From Bacillota bacterium (GTDB lineage Bacteria; Bacillota; Limnochordia; Darwinibacteriales; DTU012), in the NCBI GenBank assembly GCA_012798795.1, contig JAAZMN010000032.1:1-33204 (forward strand): 33,204 nt of DNA, written 5' to 3'. Below, one piece after another: positions 26,266-33,204 of the stretch. The position numbers and the translations under genes are program-made. The first letter of the stretch is position 1, and each line of letters starts with the position of its first letter. A model generated the notes under the pieces. The model ran no database searches and was not told the DNA's origin. It saw only the letters and a program-made list of their open reading frames with translations.

Positions 26266-28614
26266 CTAACGATCCAATTCTACTACAGTAACACCCGAGC
26301 CTCCTTCATACGGTGAGGCTAATTCAAATGATTTTACATGCGGATGAGTTTGTAATTGAGCTTGAATCGCATCGCGTAAAGCTCCAGTGCCTTTTCCGTG
26401 AATTACTCTTACCTGCGTTAAAGAAGATAGAAAAGCATCATCTAGATATTTATCAACTGCCGCCGTGGCATCTTCAATATTATAACCGAGTACATTGATT
26501 TCTGAGCTAATAGATCTGCTTTTTATCGATTGATTTTTTGGCATTTTTGAACTACCTGAGTAACGCCAAACAACCTCTTTGGGAGCAGCTGCAGCTGGCT
26601 CTAGATCATTTACTTTAGCATTAATCCGCATTACTCCCACCTGCACTAAAGCATCCATTTGGGACAGCTCAATTATTGAACCAACTTGATTAAGACTTTT
26701 TACTCTAACCAGCTCGCCTACTTTTAGATCATCATCAGGTTTTTGTCCCGGCTTAACTGTATTTTCTATAACTTGATAGTTCTTTTGTTTTTCAATTAAC
26801 TCTTTTCTTTTTTCCTGTACTATTTTTTCTAAATCTTGATTCTGCTGGTGCCTTAATTCACCAATAAGAAAATCCAGCTCAAGTCTGGTTTCTTTGATTA
26901 GTTTTTCCGCGTTCTGCCGAGCCTCGGCTATTATCTGTGTACGTTTGTTTGTGAGTTCAGCATCAAGCTCTTCATAATGCCTCTTTAATCGTTGGTACTC
27001 CAACCTTAACTCTTCTGCTTCTTGACGAGCTTTAGCAGTCTCTTGGCGATCTACCTCTATTTCACTGATAATATCGTCAACTTTAACCTGTTCTTCTGTC
27101 ATTAAAGCTTGTGCCCCATCTACAATTTCGTCTGACAGCCCCAGCCTCCTAGCAATGGCAAATGCGTTGCTTTTTCCGGGAATTCCAATTGATAGACTAT
27201 AGGTAGGCTGTAACGTCTTTATGTCAAATTCTACACATGCATTTTCTACTTCCGGATGAGCATAAGCATAGTTCTTAAGTTCAGAATAATGTGTTGTCGC
27301 AACGGCCATCACGTTGTTTATACGTAAATAATCCAATAAAGCTGCTGCTAAAGCTGCTCCTTCTGCAGGATCAGTTCCTGCTCCCAGCTCATCCAACAGC
27401 ACCAAACTCTCACCAGACAAGTGTTTAATTATTTTAACAATATTACTCATATGCGATGAGAATGTACTTAAACTCTGTTCAATGCTTTGTTCATCGCCAA
27501 TATCGGCAAAAATATTATCAAAAACAGCCATTGTCGAACCTTCATCAGCAGGTATATGTAAGCCGGCTTGAGTCATAACTGCAAATAGACCTAGGGTTTT
27601 CAGAGTCACGGTCTTACCTCCCGTATTGGGTCCGGTAATCACTAAAATTGAAAACTTATCACCCAGCCATAAATCAATCGGAACAACACTGCCAGTCAGC
27701 AAAGGATGCCGCCCTTTCTTAATATTAATATAACCTTTATTTTGAATCACAGCTGCAGTTCCTCTGATTTCTTTGCTGTATTTGGCCTTGGCAAAAATCA
27801 AATCTAACTCCGCCAATGTATTAAGAGTTGTTTGGATAGTATCTACCTCAGGTTCTACCATTTGACTCAGTTTAAGCAGTATACGCTGGATTTCACGTTC
27901 TTCTTCCTGTTTGGCTATTCTCAATTGATTATTCAGCTCAACTACTTCAGCAGGTTCAACAAATATAGTAGCACCACTAGCTGACTGATCGTGGACAATC
28001 CCACCGAATAAAGCACGATATTCCTGCTTTACCGGTACTACATAACGTCCACCGCGAATGGTTACAATACTTTCCTGTAGCAATTTTTGATTTTTGTTGG
28101 AATGAACAATACTATCCAACCTTTCTCTGATTCGGTGAGATAAACTCTGTATTCTCTGTCTTATCGCTGTTAATTCAGGAGTTGCCTTGTCTTTTACACT
28201 ACCATCCTCATCTAAACAGCGTTCTATTTCGCCAGCTAGTTGACGAAAATCCGACAGTTTTTCAATATATTCAGTAAAATCATCGTCAGACTTAGCTAAG
28301 TATCGCTGCATTTGATTGGAGCAATACAATACTCCTGTGATCTTTAACAGCTCACTTCCATCAAGAATTCCACCTATTTTAACTCTTTTTAGAATTAATG
28401 AAATATCAGAGGCACCTCCAAAAGGAGGAGCACCATGCTTCCACAGTAATTTTAGACCAATGGTAGTTAAATGAAGATTCTTTTCTATTACTGCAAAATC
28501 TCTCGATGGCTGAAGAGTCTGTACTAATTCCTTTCCCAAGGAGAAACTGGCATAAGCTGCTAATTTATCTTTAATTTTGTCCCATTCTAAGACACGTAAA
28601 CTGCGCGCATCCAT
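26266..28614 (-). CDS. mutS2: endonuclease MutS2 (with C-terminal Smr domain)
   Basis: LVITGPNTGGKTVTLKTLGLFAVMTQAG, LDELGAGTDPAEGAALAAALLDYL, C-terminal LGYNIEDATAAVDKYLDDAFLSSLTQVRVIHGKGTGALR. Confidence 0.98.
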   Translation of the reverse strand: MDARSLRVLEWDKIKDKLAAYASFSLGKELVQTLQPSRDFAVIEKNLHLTTIGLKLLWKHGAPPFGGASDISLILKRVKIGGILDGSELLKITGVLYCSNQMQRYLAKSDDDFTEYIEKLSDFRQLAGEIERCLDEDGSVKDKATPELTAIRQRIQSLSHRIRERLDSIVHSNKNQKLLQESIVTIRGGRYVVPVKQEYRALFGGIVHDQSASGATIFVEPAEVVELNNQLRIAKQEEEREIQRILLKLSQMVEPEVDTIQTTLNTLAELDLIFAKAKYSKEIRGTAAVIQNKGYINIKKGRHPLLTGSVVPIDLWLGDKFSILVITGPNTGGKTVTLKTLGLFAVMTQAGLHIPADEGSTMAVFDNIFADIGDEQSIEQSLSTFSSHMSNIVKIIKHLSGESLVLLDELGAGTDPAEGAALAAALLDYLRINNVMAVATTHYSELKNYAYAHPEVENACVEFDIKTLQPTYSLSIGIPGKSNAFAIARRLGLSDEIVDGAQALMTEEQVKVDDIISEIEVDRQETAKARQEAEELRLEYQRLKRHYEELDAELTNKRTQIIAEARQNAEKLIKETRLELDFLIGELRHQQNQDLEKIVQEKRKELIEKQKNYQVIENTVKPGQKPDDDLKVGELVRVKSLNQVGSIIELSQMDALVQVGVMRINAKVNDLEPAAAAPKEVVWRYSGSSKMPKNQSIKSRSISSEINVLGYNIEDATAAVDKYLDDAFLSSLTQVRVIHGKGTGALRDAIQAQLQTHPHVKSFELASPYEGGSGVTVVELDR

Positions 28615-28655
28615 GACATCACCCGCTTCATTTCTTAATTGTAATGTCTTCCATT

Positions 28656-29399
28656 TTAGATAATACCTGCTCGCTCATAATAATCCACAATTCCGTAAAA
28701 TAAACCTTGAGCAGCTGCCGAACGATACCAAGGTTGAGCCAGCATTTCCGCCTCCCTACTGTTACTTAAAAACCCAACTTCTATCAAGGCAGACGGTATA
28801 TTTGTGTTCCGCAATACATAGAAATTTGCATATTTTACACCGATGTTTCTGCTGCTTAAACAACTTACCAGCGACTTCTGCAGTGAATCAGCCAACAACC
28901 AATCCTCAGCATGATAATAATAAGACGTTGTCCCACTGATTCTACTATTACTGTTCCAATCATTGTGAATGCTGATGAAAATCTCACCTTTACTGCGCTC
29001 CGCAGTCAAGGTACGAACTGCTAATTGACCATTAATTTGGTATTCATAAGAAGTTCCACCTGCAGGATTCACATCTTTATTTCGTGTCATAATAACTGCA
29101 GCACCTGCTTGCTCCAACATTCCTTTTAACTCCAAGCAGATGGCTAAAACATTTTCAGCTTCGGTTGTCCTCCCTACTCCCACTGTACCGGGATCTGAAC
29201 CTCCGTGCCCCGGATCTAGGACAATCACTCTGCCTTGTAGTATTTGGTCATTAATCTGGCTTATAGGTATTCTGGATTTTTGACTGGTAGACGAGTGGCC
29301 AGCCAATCCAGAAACAAAAAAAACTGCCAACATCAAAACGGTAGTCAATATACTAGAATATAAAGTGATATACTTCCTGCCGGATGTCAGTGTCGACAC
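28656..29399 (-). CDS. N-acetylmuramoyl-L-alanine amidase (Amidase_3, CwlD-like)
   Basis: VIVLDPGHGGSDPGTVG, FISIHNDWNSN, SALIEVGFLSNSREAEML; N-terminal TM; GTG start with AGGAG RBS. Confidence 0.93.
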   Translation of the reverse strand: MSTLTSGRKYITLYSSILTTVLMLAVFFVSGLAGHSSTSQKSRIPISQINDQILQGRVIVLDPGHGGSDPGTVGVGRTTEAENVLAICLELKGMLEQAGAAVIMTRNKDVNPAGGTSYEYQINGQLAVRTLTAERSKGEIFISIHNDWNSNSRISGTTSYYYHAEDWLLADSLQKSLVSCLSSRNIGVKYANFYVLRNTNIPSALIEVGFLSNSREAEMLAQPWYRSAAAQGLFYGIVDYYERAGII

Positions 29400-29522
29400 A
29401 AAATCGCTCCTTTTTAACGTACTCTACCTGGAACAATTCATTTTTAATCATTGACATCCTTTAAGCAAGATTAGGATCTATTACCCTTATATCCCATAAC
29501 ATAGGAGAAAACAAACACATGG

Positions 29523-29549
29523 TAAAACCCGCCTTATATATCAGGCGGG
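29523..29549 (-). terminator. Rho-independent terminator downstream of cvpA
   Basis: Minus strand CCCGCCT-GATATATA-AGGCGGG-TTTTACC. Confidence 0.8.
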
Positions 29550-29583
29550 GTAGACCGAATGTTTATGAATAAACCAATTGCTG

Positions 29584-30132
29584 TTATGAAAGACTCGCAT
29601 TTTCCAAGTTTATTGGCGGGAACAACCAACCCGGTCGGGCCCACTCATCAGGCCAAATTCTATCCAGCCATTGATTAACATGCGGCCAAATCAAACTGAC
29701 CTGCTGCGCGGTATAAGATTCTGCCAACACCTGATCAACTGGAGAAATACTGAGTGAATTTAAGACAACAACAACAGTTATAACGACCACCATAATTTTA
29801 GCAACGCCAAATCCGGCACCAGCAATATTATCGATGAGTGCAAATGGAGTAATTCGAATAATCCGCGACCAGAAATAACCAAACAGTACTGCTAGCAGAC
29901 TTATACCTAAAGCCAATGCAAAAAACGCAATCAACTGCGCTTGCCACTCTTTTAGCGGATAGCTAACCATTAAATGCAGGGATAACTCTTGATATCGTTG
30001 AAAAGCTATGACTACTGCTAATAAAACTCCCAGCAAACTGAATACTTCGCGAATTAAACCGCGCCGAAACCCCCGCCATATCCCGACAACAAGCAGGATA
30101 ATTACTGCTGCGTCAACCCATTTGCCTACCAT
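29584..30132 (-). CDS. cvpA: CvpA family membrane protein
   Basis: WVDAAVIILLVVGIWRGFRRGLIREVFSLLGVLLAVVIAFQRY; four hydrophobic segments. Confidence 0.85.
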   Translation of the reverse strand: MVGKWVDAAVIILLVVGIWRGFRRGLIREVFSLLGVLLAVVIAFQRYQELSLHLMVSYPLKEWQAQLIAFFALALGISLLAVLFGYFWSRIIRITPFALIDNIAGAGFGVAKIMVVVITVVVVLNSLSISPVDQVLAESYTAQQVSLIWPHVNQWLDRIWPDEWARPGWLFPPINLENASLS

Positions 30133-30146
30133 TTAAACCCCTCTCT

Positions 30147-30416
30147 CTAATTGGCCTCCTCCATAATCTGTAACAGTTCTTGATACTCTGCTTTAACTTT
30201 TTGCAGTTCATCAGCAAGATTAATCGCTGCTAATATAGCCGTCCGATGACGAGTGAGATTAGGATTGTGTTTCTGAATCTGTTTAATTTTGGTATCAACA
30301 ATATCTGCCAGTTCTTTTATATATTTTTCTGTCGCTTTCCCCTTAACAGAATGCTCTTCTCCGGCTATCCGAACCCGTACTGTTATAGTTTTACTTCTTT
30401 CAACCAATAACCTCAC
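30147..30416 (-). CDS. zapA: cell division protein ZapA
   Basis: ITVRVRIAGEEHSVKGKATEKYIKELADIVDTKIKQIQKHNPNLTRHRTAILAAINLADELQK, between pheT and cvpA. Confidence 0.88.
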   Translation of the reverse strand: MRLLVERSKTITVRVRIAGEEHSVKGKATEKYIKELADIVDTKIKQIQKHNPNLTRHRTAILAAINLADELQKVKAEYQELLQIMEEAN

Positions 30417-30474
30417 CCTTTCTTTTTTATCTTATATTCTACTTCTTACTTCGCTTTATCACTCAAATTTCCTT

Positions 30475-32871
30475 CTATCTGATAACGGCTTGACATTCCT
30501 TTACTGCTTGCTGATACATAAGATCAAGCTGATCATTTACTTCATTATCTGTTAATGTCCGGTCAGCTTGAAAAACAAAGGCGAATGCTACACTCTTTTT
30601 ACCGGTTTCAACTTGCTTGCCTTGGTAAACATCAAAAATAGAGATACTTTTCAGCAAATCGCCGCCTGCTTGCTTTAAAACAGCAACAATGTCTGCCACC
30701 TGGACATCCTCCGGTACTAATAAAGCCATGTCGCGATGTACAGCAGGAAATCTCGGTAGAGTATGGAACTGAGGCTCCGATTTCTTATATTTAAACAGCC
30801 TGTCTAGATTAATTTCAGCCAAATATATACGATTGGGGATTCCATAATTGTTTTGAACATTAGGGTGTACCTCACCGAATTGAACCGCTGTTTCACCTGA
30901 AATCTGAATCTGAGCTTGACGTCCAGGATGAAATACTGCTAGCTCACTCTTTTTTAGACGAAAATCACCAGTGAAATTTTCCAAAACTAGTTGGACAAGA
31001 CCTTTTAAATCGTAAAAATCAAAATTCTCCGGTTTTATACTCCAATGCTCTTCCTGCCGTGAACCATAAAGCAGCAACCCTAATCGGCGTCCCTCGCACG
31101 GCCGTTCTTCCAAAGGAAGCTCTTTAGCAAGATATACGGAACCAAACTCAAATAAACAAAGCCGCTCCTGCTGACGATTTACATTATACGCAGCACATGC
31201 CAGCAAACTTGGCATTAAAGAAGTTCTCATAACTGCATAATCCTCTGTAAGTGGATTCAGCAGTCTAATCATTTCTGACTCGGGATTGGCACCGCTTAAT
31301 CCGCTCTTTTGAACACTCAGAGGATTTACAAACGAGTAAGTAATGACTTCATTTAACCCTGCTCCAATCAAAGATGCTTTTAACGAGTCAATTGTACTTA
31401 AGGCATCACTTTCTCCACCTCTATCGGCACCCTGTGGCAGAGTAATCGGAATTTTATCATAGCCCCAGAACCGAGCCACTTCTTCAATTAAATCACATTC
31501 TAATTCCAAATCCTGACGAAAACTCGGTATTGTTACCTGCAGCGGAGAAACCGAGTCATCTACTGATAATTCCAGACTGTTGAGAATACTGATCATTTCA
31601 TTCTGCGGAATTTCTGTACCCAATATACGGTTTGCTGTTTCCGGTCTAAAATCGATCACTCGTTTTTTCTCATGAACATTATTAATGTCAATTGTTCCAC
31701 CGACAATCTCAGCTCCCGCATACTCCTGCAGCAGTTGTGCAGCTCGATTAAGGGCTGTTACGGTTAAGTTGGGATCGATTCCCTTCTCAAATCGTGCCAC
31801 AGCCTCTGAACTAATACCTAACTTATGAGCAGTACGCCGAATACTTATTGGAGCAAAATTGGCCGCTTCTAAAAGAATGGTGTTAGTCTCACCAGTAACC
31901 TGGCTGTTTTCACCGCCCATAACGCCACCAATACAAACAGGACTCTCAGCATCGCAGATCAATAGCATTTCCTCAGTCAATTCCCGTTTCACTCCGTCTA
32001 GTGTAGTAAATACCTTTTCTCTTGTAGCCGGAGTGCGGACTACAATACGATTTTCTGCTAATTTGTCATAATCAAATGCATGCAGTGGCTGACCCATTTC
32101 TAACATAACAAAGTTAGTAATATCCACTACATTATTAATCGGCCTCATCCCAGATGCCCGTAATCTCTGCTGCATCCAAAGAGGCGATTGTTTAATATTA
32201 ATATTGCGAATAATCCGCGCTGAATAACGGGGACATTTTTCCGGGTCTTCTACCTTAACCGATGTTAAACTATGAATATCTGCAGTTGATTCTGAAAAGT
32301 TAATCTCTGGAAATTTAAGTTTAGTGCCGGACAAAGCGGCAACCTCACGTGCTATTCCGATTATTCCCATACAATCCGGACGATTAGCGTAGATTGATAC
32401 ATCAAGAATCTTATCGTCCAATCCCAACTCACTAACTAAATCCTGCCCTTCTTCTGCTTCTTCAGGTAGTTCCATTAGTCCTGAATCATCTTCTCCTATT
32501 CCTAACTCGGCTTCAGAGCAGGCCATGCCATAAGACATTACACCATGCAGATTAACTGCTTCAATTCTCCTCCCATCAGCCAAACACGAACCTTCAACCG
32601 CTACTGGCACCTTCATGTTTTCCCGCACATTAGGAGCACCGCATACTATTTGGAGTACTTTTTCGCCTATTGAAATTTGGCAGACCTTTAAATCTGCATG
32701 AGGATGAGATTCAACTTTTGTAATTTTCCCAACATATACTCCGGATAAAGCCGGAGCTAGATCATAAATTCCCTCTACTTCAAGCCCTGCCATAGTTAAT
32801 CTATCTGCAAGTTCATTCGGATCCCAACGAACTGATGTATAGTTTTTTAACCAACCATACGATACTTTCAC
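30475..32871 (-). CDS. pheT: phenylalanyl-tRNA synthetase beta subunit
   Basis: MKVSYGWLKNYT...VVCGAPNVRENMKVPVAVEG...NRPDCMGIIGIAREVAAL...MGQPLHAFDYDKL...FPAVHRDMALLVPEDV. Confidence 0.98.
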   Translation of the reverse strand: MKVSYGWLKNYTSVRWDPNELADRLTMAGLEVEGIYDLAPALSGVYVGKITKVESHPHADLKVCQISIGEKVLQIVCGAPNVRENMKVPVAVEGSCLADGRRIEAVNLHGVMSYGMACSEAELGIGEDDSGLMELPEEAEEGQDLVSELGLDDKILDVSIYANRPDCMGIIGIAREVAALSGTKLKFPEINFSESTADIHSLTSVKVEDPEKCPRYSARIIRNINIKQSPLWMQQRLRASGMRPINNVVDITNFVMLEMGQPLHAFDYDKLAENRIVVRTPATREKVFTTLDGVKRELTEEMLLICDAESPVCIGGVMGGENSQVTGETNTILLEAANFAPISIRRTAHKLGISSEAVARFEKGIDPNLTVTALNRAAQLLQEYAGAEIVGGTIDINNVHEKKRVIDFRPETANRILGTEIPQNEMISILNSLELSVDDSVSPLQVTIPSFRQDLELECDLIEEVARFWGYDKIPITLPQGADRGGESDALSTIDSLKASLIGAGLNEVITYSFVNPLSVQKSGLSGANPESEMIRLLNPLTEDYAVMRTSLMPSLLACAAYNVNRQQERLCLFEFGSVYLAKELPLEERPCEGRRLGLLLYGSRQEEHWSIKPENFDFYDLKGLVQLVLENFTGDFRLKKSELAVFHPGRQAQIQISGETAVQFGEVHPNVQNNYGIPNRIYLAEINLDRLFKYKKSEPQFHTLPRFPAVHRDMALLVPEDVQVADIVAVLKQAGGDLLKSISIFDVYQGKQVETGKKSVAFAFVFQADRTLTDNEVNDQLDLMYQQAVKECQAVIR

Positions 32872-32890
32872 CTATATTCCTCCCCCAATG

Positions 32891-33204
<314 letters not shown>

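Overview
The window reads as a low-GC, anaerobic, spore-forming Firmicutes (Clostridia-like) chromosome segment. Most of it is housekeeping operons on the minus strand. Read from right to left these are: pheS(partial)-pheT-zapA-cvpA; an N-acetylmuramoyl-L-alanine amidase and mutS2; yunB; T-box-leuS, a membrane-anchored MutS paralogue and a gmhB-like HAD phosphatase; FMN-riboswitch-ribU; a CDF transporter; murG; prsW, yebC, a BofC-like protein, ruvC-ruvA-ruvB, yqzL, recO and a DUF4342-like protein; glyQ-glyS; and ppdK (partial). Plus-strand genes are a superoxide reductase, a GNAT, a class A PBP, and a compact operon (11363-15424). That operon encodes an XRE-HTH/metallo-beta-lactamase fusion, a circularly permuted ATP-grasp-like protein, a lysine 2,3-aminomutase (KamA) and Lgt. 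The HTH-MBL / ATP-grasp / KamA unit is the best candidate for an undescribed system and may make and ligate beta-lysine. Other notable points are a glyQS promoter firing almost directly into a terminator-like hairpin, a decayed mscL 3' remnant, and a TM-anchored MutS-family ATPase. I found no CRISPR array, tRNA, rRNA or transposase.
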